A stretch of 43,804 nt of DNA, from the NCBI GenBank assembly GCA_000708835.1, contig DF237637.1:1-43804 (forward strand), in the 5' to 3' direction. Source of the DNA: Klebsormidium nitens (lineage: Eukaryota; Streptophyta; Klebsormidiophyceae; Klebsormidiales; Klebsormidiaceae). The position numbers and the translations under genes were made by a program. Under the pieces are notes generated by a model. That model made no database searches. It was not told the DNA's origin and saw only the letters and a list, made by a program, of their open reading frames with translations. Shown piece by piece: positions 1 to 11,274 of this stretch. Position 1 is the first letter of the stretch; the number at the start of each line of letters is the position of its first letter.

Positions 1-144
1 TGAATTGAAAAGACGTATTTACCTATTTTATCAGTCAACTTGATCCATCCAAAAATCTGACGACTTTTATGCCTGAACCGTCCGTTTCGACCCCCCAGCT
101 GGCTGAACCCTATTTTCCGACAGCTGCATGAAAGCTCCGACGTC

Positions 145-347
145 TGAGTCAGGCCTCCTCTGTGGCCCTGGGGAGACTAGGAGTCGGACTCCTATCTGGC
201 CATCCGCTTGCCAACCGTCTGAGTCAGGCCCCTCTCGAAAGAGTACCCTGATAGTATCTGCTAAGCTCAAAGCTAAACCGTCCGAGTCAGGCGCCTCTTG
301 GAAGAGCATTGCTGATATCAATAGTAGCTGCTAAACAGTCTGAGTCA
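145..347. promoter_or_regulatory. Cluster of TGAGTCA sites upstream of promoter copy 1
   Basis: Exact TGAGTCA heptamers lie at 145-151, 220-226 and 341-347, with a one-base variant (CGAGTCA) at 283-289. All sit in a longer repeated context reading roughly GTCTGAGTCAGGCCTCTC. TGAGTCA is the known core site of GCN4/AP-1-type bZIP factors. The same repeated context recurs in the bidirectional promoter at 11849-12684, so this is a shared upstream module and not chance. Which factor binds is inference. Confidence 0.55.
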
Positions 348-414
348 GGCCTCTCATTGCAGGCTTTTGTTGATGTCCAGGCCAGATGGTCGGAAACTGT
401 ATAGTATAAAAGAA

Positions 415-473
415 GGTCCTGCCGCCTCATTTGATCAGTCCCCAAGTTCTTCTTACCCAAGTTCTTCTTACCA
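415..473 (+). promoter_or_regulatory. Core promoter, copy 1 (TATA plus conserved downstream block)
   Basis: TATAAAAG at 415-422 is followed by a block close to TCCTGCC..CTCATTTGATCA that is nearly identical downstream of the TATA boxes at 12685 (plus strand) and 11848 (minus strand). A 16-base unit, cccaagttcttcttac, is repeated in tandem just after it (about 442-473). A strong donor-like GTAAGT follows at 540, which suggests a spliced transcript reading rightward. Confidence 0.6.
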
Positions 474-1916
474 TCTTTTTAGCATTCTCAAGTAGCTTCC
501 AGCTCACTGAGGCGTTCTAGCGTAGCCAGGACTCTCTGAGTAAGTTAGACCTGCAAATGGTTGCCAGCAGAGGACAGACGTACATCTCTCCAGCTGCGCA
601 CCCTGTTGGCAGGAGATGCTTTAGCCAGCTCGCTCCCTGTCAAGGATTTTGGAAGCCACGTGTCTTGCTCTAGGGACTTAATTGCTCCACAGACTTAAGA
701 AGCGCAGCCAGAAGGAGGTATGCAGATTCGGATCAGCTGGTGAATTGCGGGTCCTGCACTGCTAAGCTGAGCTGCCAGTTTGACTTCACTGCCGAGCTGA
801 GCTGCCAGTTCCATTTTGCATTTGCACTGGCAGTGAAAGCTTCTATCCAGCTCAGCTGAGCAGCCATTTCCTTTTGCAAATGTCATTCGGGAGCCAGTAC
901 GTCTGTCCAGCTGTGCAGCCTACAGTCAGCCGCTAGTGATCGAGCTCCAGCACTAGTTTGCCAGTGACAAGCGCCAGAAGCGCGCGCCAGACAAGGCAGA
1001 GCTCCCGGAAGGTCTTTCGAGGTGAGTGTGATTAGTTCCTGATGAATCAAGTGGTCTAGAGTAAACATACCATAAGTCCTCAATCTCTTCAAGCTACCGA
1101 GTAGCTCAAAGGAGTACATTTGCATGTTGCAACAGGCTGCCAACATCTTTGCACTCAAGATTCGAAACAAAATCAGTAGGAATTGAGTACAACTTGGCTC
1201 GTCCATGTTCTGTCAGTTCCGAGAGCACATGCCCAACTCAAGAACAAGAGTACTAGCAAGTCGCCATGTTTTCCGTCCATGTTTTGTCGTTCCTTTATAT
1301 GCATCTCAAATGCAGAACCTGGACAGCCTTGATCTCAAGGCCCTGCTCGAAATATTGGGGGCCTCATTAGATCAGGCTTCTCTTCGACTCAGCATCCACG
1401 TGCGCACCTGCCAAACACAAAGAGTTGCCGGAAGTGTGCTTTGAGCTGTCAGCTTCTGAATGTGAACTCTCGTACAGGTCGAATTAAGCTTTCATCAGCG
1501 TGGGGGCAGCTTCGTCAAACAACTTGCAGAAGAGCACCATTAAGCTTGCAACTGGGGGCTGTTGGGCATGGCTTCCGACCTGCGATTCCACTGGGAAAGG
1601 TAAGCCTGTTTAGCCAGGGCTTCTTTGATGAGTAAGCAGGTACCTGGACTGTCATGGGAATTGGGCCTCCAGTGCATTGAGAATCACACAGCCCTGCTAT
1701 ATGTCACGAGGAGCACCGGCACTCTGGTCGCATTCGTGAGATCTGGTCTATATTTCGTCGCTTCTGTACGAAAGTCGATCTTGCAAATCTAGACAAGGCT
1801 GTGGCGGAGGTTCGAGGCAAGAAGCTTAAACGGTGCGCTGTGATCACTAGCTGATTTCGAGCCCTCAGTATTCGCACCCGAAGGCTGACCTGCACCCTTT
1901 GTTTGTTCCTCCTCAG

Positions 1917-2920
1917 TGATCCTTCATCCTCTGAAGAATCGGAAGGAGAGGACATCGAAGGTGTCGAGTATGCGCCCCGCTCTGTTGACGGCTCCAACTC
2001 TGGACGCTCACTGGAGCAGTTCCTTCGAGACGAAGACTCTGCCAGCATCCAAGGCCCGTCCTTCTATAGGGCGTTGGACAACGAGAAAAGCTTCAGCCCA
2101 GCTCAGCTGCCACGCGGTCTCTCAAGTTTGTTCGGCAAGAAGAGACCTGCTGCGGTGAGCTTGCTTCGTGTATCTGCTTCTGACGGCAGCATAATTCGCC
2201 CTTGTTTGACATTGCTTATCGATATAGGTTGACTAAGATAAATCCTCTAGATTGTTTGCAACGTTCTTCTTGACGCGAAATAGGCCCACATATTGCGCAA
2301 CTTGTCAGATTTCAACAAAAGGACAGCCAATGATTGCTTCGGACAGATCCAAGTGTTCTTGTCAGATTCATCAACCCCATCCAGCCCACTGCCAGTCGAC
2401 GTTTGGTTATTGAACTGCCGTTGAAAATGGGCTTTGGGCTGCTCTTTAAGAACCATGAGTCGCTCACCGTCACGTATGCCGTGCAGGGGTATCAGCCTAC
2501 GTCTCCGTTTGCCTGGTCCTACGGCAGTGCCTTCGGAAAGCAGACCTGCGTAACACGAGTGCCAAGGAACCCCAAGGTAGGTAACATGCCGGCTGGTACA
2601 AATCTTGGGTGCTCAACTTGTCTTCAAGCTTCAAAGCTGCTACACATGATCATTGATTTCCAACCGTGATTGCATCTTAGACTGTCCAGTAATTGTCAAC
2701 CGCGCAGAGCAGGGAGTTTCCTTTGGATGCTGACAATTGCCTCCAGTGACGAGAAAAGTCTATTGCACACCAGGTCGGACGAATCTTCCTTTTGCACTTC
2801 AAGGGAAGTTGTCTAACTCACCAATCTGTCTCGAAACTTCTTGTCCCCCTTCGACTCACTGCCTTTCCGTTTCAGGTGCCTTTCGGTAGAAGCTGTGTGT
2901 CCAACCGGTCTTTAGTGTAA
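1917..2920 (+). pseudogene. Putative degenerate spliced gene downstream of promoter copy 1
   Basis: Exon-like pieces on the plus strand: 1917-2154 (acceptor cctcag, donor gtgagc; an acidic Ser/Glu-rich stretch ending FGKKRPAA), 2284 onward after a tag acceptor (reading HILRNLSDFNKRTANDCFGQ), and a short final piece 2876-2920 after ttcag ending in TAA. The second piece hits a stop near 2421. The better coding signal then continues in another frame to the donor-like gtaggt at about 2578, which suggests a frameshift. I do not recognise the product. It may be the remains of a gene that used the shared promoter, or an undamaged gene whose splicing I have misread. Confidence 0.3.
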
Positions 2921-5147
2921 GCTCGTGGGTGGTGCAATTGAGTTGTCCTCTTTCTGACAACCACTCTTTACTGCGGAAAGCATTCTGAGCTTTCTTAAAC
3001 CCAGTCAAGCTCCAGCAAAATGCGGCTTTGAGTCAAACAGAGTAACGAGCGAATGTTCCAGGGCTCGAGAAGCCCATCAGCTGCTGGATCAGCTGGACAG
3101 GCTCACTTTACCTAGACGGTTGAATGCGCGAGAGGCTCTTTATGCAGAAACCTGTTAGAAAAATAGCTTCTTGAGGACTATGATCGACCCGTCAAAAATT
3201 ATAAGAGCAAACATTCACTGCCGATCAGAATTTTCATAATCTGCAGCACTCACTGCATACTTGTCTAGATCAGAGACCCCCAAAACCCTGTTTGCAAGAT
3301 TTGCTTCTTCTTTTTCATGCACGACTCCCCTTGCCGTGATACTAATTTTCTCTTACCACTTGGCAGATCCTGACTCTCCTCTCCTTCGGCGCCGGATGCG
3401 CTGCTCTTGGGGTCACTTCAATCAAAGGCCTGGTCTGCGACACTCAATACAGCGCTACTCAAAGTTTCTGTTTTTCATGCTAAGGTCGCGGGCTCTCTAG
3501 CATTCATAGAGTGGGCTGCCATGCTGCCGTCCGTGACAGGTTCACTCATGACCGTCTTGCGAGAAAGCTTCTGAAAAACGGTTCTCCAGGTTCGACACTT
3601 TGAATGATGTCAAGAATCCAAAATGGAGCACGGCTTGAGAGCTGTGCATCTCTCGAAGTGAGCTTGCCGAACCAGAATACACTGCTCCCGAGAAGATAGT
3701 ACTAGTACGGCCAGAGGATCCGTTTGCAGGGGAACTGGTATGTGTGCAAAAGGGAGTAACTCGTATTCACAAGTCTTTGGATGTCTCTTCCCATAGGCGT
3801 CACTCTCAAATCTCGTGGCTGCACGTGCCTGCCCAGCACACACACTGAAGGTCGATGGAGTCATTTCTGAAGGTCATTCATATTGCACAAGGTTTTGAGC
3901 AATTGCTCAAATGCATCATTGCTTTCTACAGAAAGAAGTGTTGGCACCCTGCCATTAAGCAAACTCATGACGCCATGCAAGAACTTAGATACATCCCATA
4001 CTCCGATGCACAGATAACCGTGTTTCAGCGTTTTATTTAACATTGACCGTTCTTACTTTTCTAGCTGACTTTTTGGATAAATAGTGCAGGCGCACATTCA
4101 AACTAGGTAGGAATTCCTGACTAAACAAGCATTTGCAACGAATCGCACATATACGGAAAGGCAATAAGTTGGTTTCGAAGTTGAAGTCGCGTAGCTACTA
4201 ATTTACATCATGCACTGCCCTTGTATACATCATGTCGTACTGCTTTGATAGCTGCTGCTTCACTCAAGTAATACCTTTTCAAATGACGTCCTCGTCGTAC
4301 CCAGAAGTGTCATGTTGCAATACTACGTACGATGATCAACTTCCAGCATGGATTGAGGGTGGCCGACGGACAGCTGCTTTTGTCGGGCCCGCCCCTTTTA
4401 AGTCATATGGCCAGTTGAATCGTGCAAGTACATGGTTGCGGCTATGCTGATAGGCCCGCGCCATGGCATGCCAGCTGATGCAGGCCTATCTAAGCAAAAG
4501 TTTCAACTGCATGCAGATTTCATCGATTAACAGTACGAATAAGATTGAGAAGCGGCATCTTTGGAAAACCGTGTTGACGGCAACATCATTGCGAAGCGCA
4601 GTGATGTACATGAGCTTAGCTGAAAAGACCCAATGACCTCAGAATAAAAGCAAGCTATATATCTTCCAATAGTCGCATGATTCGAAAAACGACCATTCTC
4701 ATACGTGTTATAATTAAGCGGTATTCAGGTTGCAATAAGTTGATTGGAAAAGTATGCTTGGCATGGACCAGCTTGCATAGAGTGCACCACAAGGATGTAT
4801 ACCCTGTCCAGTAGCTGCCGCGACACTGGCGGTTCTAAGGCCCTGGCTGGACTGGCTGACGCACAATCCCAGTTGAAGCGAAGATCAGACTGCCATGCTC
4901 AATCAAAGTTCATTCAAACTTCCAACAGATTGGCCCTCTACCGGGTAATTCTAGATAATTGGACAATAGCCGGAGGCAACCATTGTGAAACGCCCAAAGA
5001 ACGGATCATTGTTTCCTCGAGGCTTCCCAATCGCATAATTTCTGATCAAGATACAACAGTGCTCGGTCTGAATTTATGGTAAGCGGTCCAAGGACAACTC
5101 TCTCAACCCGCTTAACTCATTCAACCCGTGCAACTGAATCAAACTTC
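2921..5147. other. Intergenic, no supported gene
   Basis: About 2.2 kb. Open frames here are short and lack splice-consistent neighbours or recognisable motifs. I see no convincing repeat structure. Confidence 0.5.
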
Positions 5148-7024
5148 TCATTCGTCAACATCAACCAGGTGGGTTTCCAGCAACCTATAGCATGCGTCCC
5201 ACAGCCCGTGCGCTTCAATGAGCGGTTGGTGCTTCACCAGGTACCGCACCAGAGCCTGCTTCATGTACTCCTCGTGATCCTTCGGCCAAGACGACGTTTC
5301 AAGCTGCTTGTTCAGCCTGGGCACGACGTGCTTGGCATACCCCAGCACGATCCAGGGCGCGCTCATCTTCAAGGCAACATTAGATGGGCAGATCAGCTGC
5401 CCCCTCCCCGTCAGCTTCTGGCGAACATGCATAGCTACCACCGCGAGGGGGGTCTCCACCCGACTGAGCACGCTTCCGCTGCCGCCCCGCACAAAACTAC
5501 AGGTCACCATCATAGTCGTCGCGTTCTGCGCGATGACCTTCCCAGGAGAAAGGCCCTTGACATGCGGCCGGTACACCTTCTTGGCGGCGTGCGCATAACC
5601 CCTGGCCGCTTCGAAGGGCAGCCCATAGACATCCCGAAAATAACCTTCATCCGTTGTCTGGCCTGCAGAGACAAGCACCAAACTTTATTTCTTTGCCATT
5701 GCCCCGGAAGCGACCAGCAACCGCACACCTATTGGATTGGTAAGGAATACAATACCGTAATCACTTGACAGCGACTTCTCAGACATATATCTCAAGCCTG
5801 AGGATGACAATGTGTGTCCTGATCAGAGCGACTCCGATTCCCTTCCCTAAATATCGCCGGTCTTACTGGACCAACATCCCTCAGGAACAAGGATGCCACA
5901 CACGCGTTGACAAAGCATCGAGGCTGTGACCTGACGTTTGGCAACCAGGTCGTATCCACATTCTCACAAACTTCAGACTATCTCCCAACTGTTCGTGTCC
6001 ACCAAGATTAGAAGCAATCAGAGATGTAATGCAGAAAGGTGAACAGCCGGCTCAGAACCTGCAAACAGCCTACACTCACCGGGGTTCCCGTGGCCGGCGA
6101 TGTTGTCACCTCCTACCCACCCCTGCTCCTCATCCCATTGGGCGCAGGTCGGGTCTTCGGGGTCAGGGACGAACCATGCAGGGCCCTTTTGGAGGAGCTC
6201 CTGCGTCCATGTATGCTCAACGAATGCGGCGTCGGGGTGGTTCCGAATGCGGACGACGCCGGCACCTGCCAAAGAGTAACAGAGTGGTTCACTTATTGAT
6301 CGATGGGCCACAGCAGAATCTGGGGCGGCTGATGGAACCAGGAACTTGAAGCAGTCAAGTGAAGCAGGACTTCAGTGTTCGTAGAGGTCTTTGCAAGTGG
6401 CCTATGGAAGAGCGGCACTGCGAGAGAGACTATGTCAAACCTGAACCAGATGAACTTGGGGTGGTGCTGAAATCTGCTATCAGGATAGACGCACAATTAC
6501 AAAGGGAGAAGTGCGGGAAGCTTGAAAACTAAACCAGCTGATGATGCCCCAATCCAGATCTACGCACAGTGAAGGCACTGCCGTTCTGCCCACCTGGCAG
6601 CCGCTTCGATCCCCCAGAGTCAGCAAGCTGTGAGTAGACCGCTGCCTCACGTGCTGCCCTACCATCTCATTTGCACCAGGGAACAACTAGAAGGGTACGC
6701 AATTGGAACGCGACAGTAGCGCAAAGACGAGAGTGCCTTTGGGCAGTCCAACAGGTATCAGTACTTACCGGACGGTTTTGCAGTCAAAACCACGCATTTC
6801 TCCGCCACTTCCTTCTCCTCTTGACGCGCCTTCTGGGCCGCCTCTCTCTCCTCCCTCCACAGCTGGCGGGCTGCCGCCTGCGCCAAGTCCTCCGCCTCCG
6901 CCTCCGCCTTTGCCTCCGCTGCCTGATGTCCCGATCCGGCGTTATCCTCCTCCTTCCCTTTAACTGCCTGAGGCCGCGCCTTCCTGCGCCGCTCTCTCGG
7001 CCGCGCACCTCTTCCAACTGGTGT
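5148..7024 (-). CDS. Unrecognised spliced gene (3' part), coiled-coil then globular
   Basis: Three minus-strand exons fit together: 7024-6769, 6265-6080 and 5662-5148, with introns 6768-6266 and 6079-5663, both GT-AG and both phase 1. The joined length is 957 bases, an exact multiple of three, ending in TGA at 5150-5148. The N-terminal part is very charged, rich in Ala/Glu/Arg/Lys (a likely coiled coil, e.g. REEREAAQKARQEEKEVAEK). The middle exon has a Trp/Pro-rich segment (GPAWFVPDPEDPTCAQWDEE). The last exon is globular (YFRDVYGLPFEAARGYAHAA near its start). The first exon begins at an acceptor, so at least one 5' exon is missing; I could not identify it above 7024. I do not recognise the family and assign no function. 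It is probably an ordinary host gene. Confidence 0.65.
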
Positions 7025-7630
7025 CTGGAAGCCAGCAGAGAAGATGCAGATTACGAACAAGCCAATACTTAGCATGAAAAATCTTCATCCCCTCACAGCT
7101 GGGCCTAGGGTTGCTGTATCCTCTGCGTACGGATGGCAGATCAGGGAACCCCATGCGCAGCAGCTCTCCAACATTGCACTAAAGCAACCCAGGTTCTTCC
7201 AAAGTAAACAATCGTCCAAAGATTGGAGTGTGGTTGAGGAGGTTTGTGACCATCGCAACCAAGCTGTCAACTATTAAAGCGGATGGTGATCACATAAAGA
7301 GCACACCTACTTTCCATACCTTTCAGGCAGCCAACGGCATGAAATGCAACAACTGCCAATTCCAACAGCTTTCCCAAGAAGCGGGAGGCAGCCATCACCA
7401 GGGCTTGCACAACTCTGGAGGCAAAAAACATTCATGAGGGATCAGGGATCCAGAATGAAAAACAGCCAACACCATGACTTGGAATTTTACTGAGTCAGGA
7501 AGACTCCCTTAAGAAATCCAGAAGCAGATGACAGCTGACGCCATGACCTGCATTAAGCATTGATTGTTCCACTGGGCTACTTAAGTACCAAGCTCTGGGA
7601 CCCCGACATTCTAACATTTAGCAGCAGCAA

Positions 7631-8245
7631 TCAACGCACCCTGAAGGATTCCTCCTCGTCAGCGTCTTCGTCCGCCCCCTCTCCTTCAGTCTCCGACCCC
7701 TCTTCGCCATCTGACGTGGAGCCTGTGCCCTTGGCCAGCTTCATGACCAATTGTTCACCTTTTCCCGGGGAAGGCCTTGGTGTGGCATAGTTGCTTTCAA
7801 TCCCCATGAACTCCTCATCAGTGCCCTGTAAGAGTACTCTCACTGGCACCCACTCGTCCTGCTCGATCAGATCTGGATCTGCATTGGACTTCGTGATGGT
7901 CATCTGGTGCTGTCTGCCGAGATTAATGTTATGTTCCGTACTGAGAGAGAGCCCCTTCCGGCCCACAGCGGGGGGGGTCAGAGAGAAAGTCGTTCCTGTA
8001 CCATTACCGTAGTCTGTTTCGAACAAAATCAGGCCCATCCCCAGCCCGTTGTACAGGCCAGTCTTGGCCACCTCGGAAAGGACCTGTTCTTCTGAAGGCC
8101 TTGAGCTCATGTCCAGGTGGAGTGTACTGCAAGAAAAAGTCCCCCCTTCCTTGTACGGGTAGATGGCCTTGAGCTTGTACCTCGGATCAGCTATCTTCCC
8201 GTCAATAATCAACATTTCACAGTCGCTCTCGTATCCTCCCGCCAT
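7631..8245 (-). CDS. Unrecognised 204-residue protein with acidic tail
   Basis: Single open frame read from ATG at 8245 (the frame is open further upstream, but only without an ATG). It begins MAGGYESDCEMLIIDGK, is globular and beta-rich for about 165 residues, then ends in a Glu/Asp/Ser-rich acidic tail of about 35 residues (GEEGSETEGEGADEDADEEE). Acidic tails of this kind occur in nuclear, histone-binding and other proteins, but nothing here fixes a role. No intron is needed. The family is not recognised. It lies between the spliced gene ending at 5148 and the JmjC gene, which reads the opposite way. Confidence 0.55.
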   Translation of the reverse strand: MAGGYESDCEMLIIDGKIADPRYKLKAIYPYKEGGTFSCSTLHLDMSSRPSEEQVLSEVAKTGLYNGLGMGLILFETDYGNGTGTTFSLTPPAVGRKGLSLSTEHNINLGRQHQMTITKSNADPDLIEQDEWVPVRVLLQGTDEEFMGIESNYATPRPSPGKGEQLVMKLAKGTGSTSDGEEGSETEGEGADEDADEEESFRVR

Positions 8246-8993
8246 CTTGGGGCGCCAGCTTCGAGGGAAGGACAAGCTTTGAAATTGAGATCCCCGGGGC
8301 CGTGGCGCAAAACTATCAAAGCGTTCTCCTTTGTTTGTGTCTCCGGCACTTTCATTAGTGTAAATTACCCTCGAATACCTGGAAGCACCTGATTGTGAAA
8401 ATTATTGCAATTCTGACAACGGTTATGGGAGTGGTTACACCGCTGACAATGACGCTGACAGTGACACCGACACTGGCCGGGGCCCTCACTGTGACATTAA
8501 GGTTATGTTGCGAACCTGTGACGGTTCGTGGCAATCGACTAGCGGCTTGTTAGGGTTTAATACGCCACTTCCCAGTGACATTAGGGTTACTCACAGTGAC
8601 AGTGACAACCGCTCACAAGATTCCCAACTAACCAACTGATTGTTCCAATCTCCGCGCGCCACGTGTCCCCCCTCCCGCACGGCTCGCGATCGGGCCGGAA
8701 TGACCAGCGGGGCGGTGGAACCATTTTACTTGGTAATCAGTTTCCCCAGCAAGTGGGGTTTAGGAGAATTTCTAGGTTTTTGTGACGCGTTTTGACCTCA
8801 ATCGACAAATGACGCCAACTTATCTGAAATATTTTGAACGTCCATGCCAAAGAGATGCAGTAACCAGCGCAGTAACTAGGGTGGGTCGAACTTGTCAAGC
8901 TCCCGCTGCCGTCGCGACTGCTTTTGGGGGCAAATGAATGCCGTTGATTATTGTTGAGATGGTCGGTTCTGGCTGATTGGCAGATCGGGCTAG

Positions 8994-9017
8994 AAACCCT
9001 AATAAGTATATAAAAAA
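8994..9017 (+). promoter_or_regulatory. Telo-box and TATA box upstream of the JmjC gene
   Basis: AAACCCTAA (telo-box) occupies 8994-9002 and TATATAAAAAA follows at 9007-9017. Telo-box elements close to the start site are well known in plant promoters. The region upstream (8430-8630) is rich in GTGACA/TGACA units, including two close to GTGACATTAGGGTTA; their meaning is unclear. Confidence 0.6.
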
Positions 9018-9233
9018 GGGGGGCGTTGTTCCTGAGAACTAGCGCAATGGCGGCCATTCAAGGGGTGGGCAGTTTGTACGTTCTATTGGACACAAAGCGA
9101 ACGGCATTTTGCGAAGGTGAATGCATCACAGGCTAGTAAAAAGAACGTAGGAGTGTGTAAAATACCTTTGGCAACCTCCCTCAAGCTTCCTGCAAGGCGC
9201 TACAGCATTGCTGCTCTCATTTTGGATGCGCCA

Positions 9234-10358
9234 ATGGCGGCGGCCGCGGGCACTTCAAATGTGGTAGGGCCGCTTTTCTGGCCGACGAAGGTTGAGGGGA
9301 GGGGCGCCACACTTTGGGCCCGCAGCTCAGCCCAGAAGCTGGAAGCAGAAATAAAAAGTAGCTTCGGAGAGGAGGTAGTACAGATAGGGTATCAGCTGGA
9401 TTGCAAGACGGGCATCTCCTCATCTGTTGGGGGTAGGTACCCATTAAGAATGTACATGGAGCCTTCAAGCCAGGAGAGCACGGCATTATGTGTATTGGAC
9501 CATGCGGTGGACATGTCGTTGCCCGCCATGGCCCAGCGTATCCAAAGTTTAGAGCTGCCCCTATCGTCTGCTTGCTTTCACTCAGTGACAGTGGTTGCTT
9601 CACACAAGCACTTCTACACGCCCCTCCATGTCGACCCGCTTGGGATGGCGACTTGGATGGTTTTGACAAGGGGTAGAAAGCTTTGGCACTTTTGGAGTCC
9701 GCACAAGGGTTCAACAAGAGACATGGTACAAAGCAAAGAGGAGTCTTGCCCGCCCCCTGATATTGCAATTGATGCTGGAGTTGGCGATCTGATCCTGGTG
9801 CCGTCAGGTTGGGCTCACTCTGTAGTTACGAAGGAAGATGCGGTCGGATTGGCCGGCAACTTTTTGACCCGGGACAATGTTGCGGGGATAGACCTGGCAT
9901 TGTCCGAAGAGGGAAGGTCAGGTGGGCTCGAGGGAAACGAGCTTCGGGAGTTCGTTGCCAACCAGAAGAAGCAGCTTGCAAAAGACATGCGCGTTTCAGT
10001 GCGGGCGCTTGAGAATTTGCAGCAAAAGGCTGAAGCCTCTGCGGCGGCGGTGGTTGAAGCAGAGGGAGAGTCGCTTTCAAAAGCGTTCCAAGCAAAACAT
10101 GCAAAGCGGAGTGGGCGGGGCAAACATAAAATGGGGACAGGGAAAAGGAAAAGTTGTTGGCGCAAAGTTGGGCGTAATCGATATTGCAACCATCCGGAGC
10201 ACGAGCCAGGCTGTGCAAGGATGCTGAAACAGCGTGGTATTCCGGGTACTTGGTATGGCAAGCCAGTTGAAATGTGTAGGGCGTGCGAGCTGAGGTTTCG
10301 GGCCTCTCAAAAGCTGCACGAAGGGGACTTGGCTACACACTTAGGACTTGGGACATAA
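9234..10358 (+). CDS. JmjC-domain protein (Fe(II)/2-oxoglutarate oxygenase fold) with Cys/His C-terminus
   Basis: A 374-residue product read from ATG 9234. The metal-binding motif HxD is at about His132-Val-Asp134 (TPLHVDPLGMATWMVL), followed by a basic/Trp segment (GRKLWHFWSP). The second histidine is at about His195 in DLILVPSGWAHSVV, then GNF. This is the usual JmjC/cupin order HxD...H. Residues 225-290 look helical and charged. A basic stretch then leads into a Cys/His cluster (C318, H320, H323, C327, C348, C351), perhaps a zinc-binding module. JmjC proteins hydroxylate or demethylate proteins or RNA; the substrate cannot be read here. An earlier ATG at 9047 gives only a short frame, but a 151-base intron from 9117 to 9267 would join it in frame, so the N-terminus is uncertain. 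Confidence 0.72.
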   Translation: MAAAAGTSNVVGPLFWPTKVEGRGATLWARSSAQKLEAEIKSSFGEEVVQIGYQLDCKTGISSSVGGRYPLRMYMEPSSQESTALCVLDHAVDMSLPAMAQRIQSLELPLSSACFHSVTVVASHKHFYTPLHVDPLGMATWMVLTRGRKLWHFWSPHKGSTRDMVQSKEESCPPPDIAIDAGVGDLILVPSGWAHSVVTKEDAVGLAGNFLTRDNVAGIDLALSEEGRSGGLEGNELREFVANQKKQLAKDMRVSVRALENLQQKAEASAAAVVEAEGESLSKAFQAKHAKRSGRGKHKMGTGKRKSCWRKVGRNRYCNHPEHEPGCARMLKQRGIPGTWYGKPVEMCRACELRFRASQKLHEGDLATHLGLGT

Positions 10359-11274
10359 GATTACGAAGTTTGAAAGCCGTAGTTTGAAAGCCGTAGTTTG
10401 AAAGTCGTGCTCAAATTCTATGTCTTTACATACAAGAAGCGTTGATGTCGCTGTAGTTATCGACTGTTAGACTCCGACGTAGCTATCAGCTGCTCGAGAA
10501 CCCTTTTGGGATTCTTTTGTAACCGTGTCATACAGCACCCCCTTAAAAACCGTTTGCAGTGACAAGCTCAACGCAAGCGATCCCTGTCTTATCATATCCA
10601 ACTCGCGGTTGCATGATGACACTTCGGACGAGAGGTTTTCAATTCGAAAGAGTAAAGCAGATTTCGCCTTGTCAACATCTTGCAGTCTTGAGCGCGCGAT
10701 CTAGGCCCTCGAAGATGGTGCGCACAAGATCGTACACATTTTTGCACAGGATGATTCTACCTATTAATGTCACAACCTGGACATGCGCCCCAAGGTACGC
10801 GCATGATACATTAGTCGAGATCTTGGTCCAGTCCGTGCTATTTTCCTGTAAATCTGCCTCTCCTGAAAAGCTTGTACTATACACCACACACACACTATGA
10901 TTATTGGTGTGACATGATGCGTCGCGAGGCCATGCCGTGTCGCGTGCGCGGCGCTTACCATGTATGCGATAATAACGGAAAAGATGAATGCCTACCCCAT
11001 GCATGAGCTATGTGCAAACATGAGGTGATGGCCATTCAAAGGCTCACATTGCGGGTAAGCTCGATGATCATACTCGACAATTCAAGCCCTCAAGTAGTGT
11101 CTACCGTTGCACAGTATTGCATGCCCATGTTGCACGTACTTGTTTTTTGACGCATTTCGCTTTACATCCACCAAGAAGTGATATTGAAAGGTGCGCATGC
11201 TGCACATGCTGAGATGCATGTTGAGATGCATATAAACAGTGCTCTAAGCAGAAGATCACAGCCCACTCGCCCAA
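10359..11274. other. Intergenic, no supported gene
   Basis: Between the JmjC gene and the convergent gene at 11275-11724. It holds a short tandem repeat just after the JmjC stop (listed separately) and nothing else I can support. Confidence 0.5.
10367..10408. repeat. 14-bp tandem repeat, three copies
   Basis: The unit agtttgaaagccgt occurs at 10367-10380, 10381-10394 and 10395-10408; the third copy has one change (gtcgt). It lies a few bases past the JmjC stop, so it is probably in its 3' untranslated region. Confidence 0.85.

Noticed and set aside
5076-5768. 230-codon plus-strand frame
   Set aside because: It is the complement of the last exon of the minus-strand gene 5148-7024, which is supported by phase-consistent splicing.
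6784-7017. Arg-rich minus-strand frame overlapping the coiled-coil exon
   Set aside because: It is a shifted reading of the Ala/Glu-rich exon 7024-6769, which joins in phase with two further exons.
9047-9116. ATG at 9047 as the JmjC start
   Set aside because: Unspliced it gives only a short frame. A 151-base intron could rescue it, but the donor and acceptor are unremarkable, so ATG 9234 was preferred; the point stays open.
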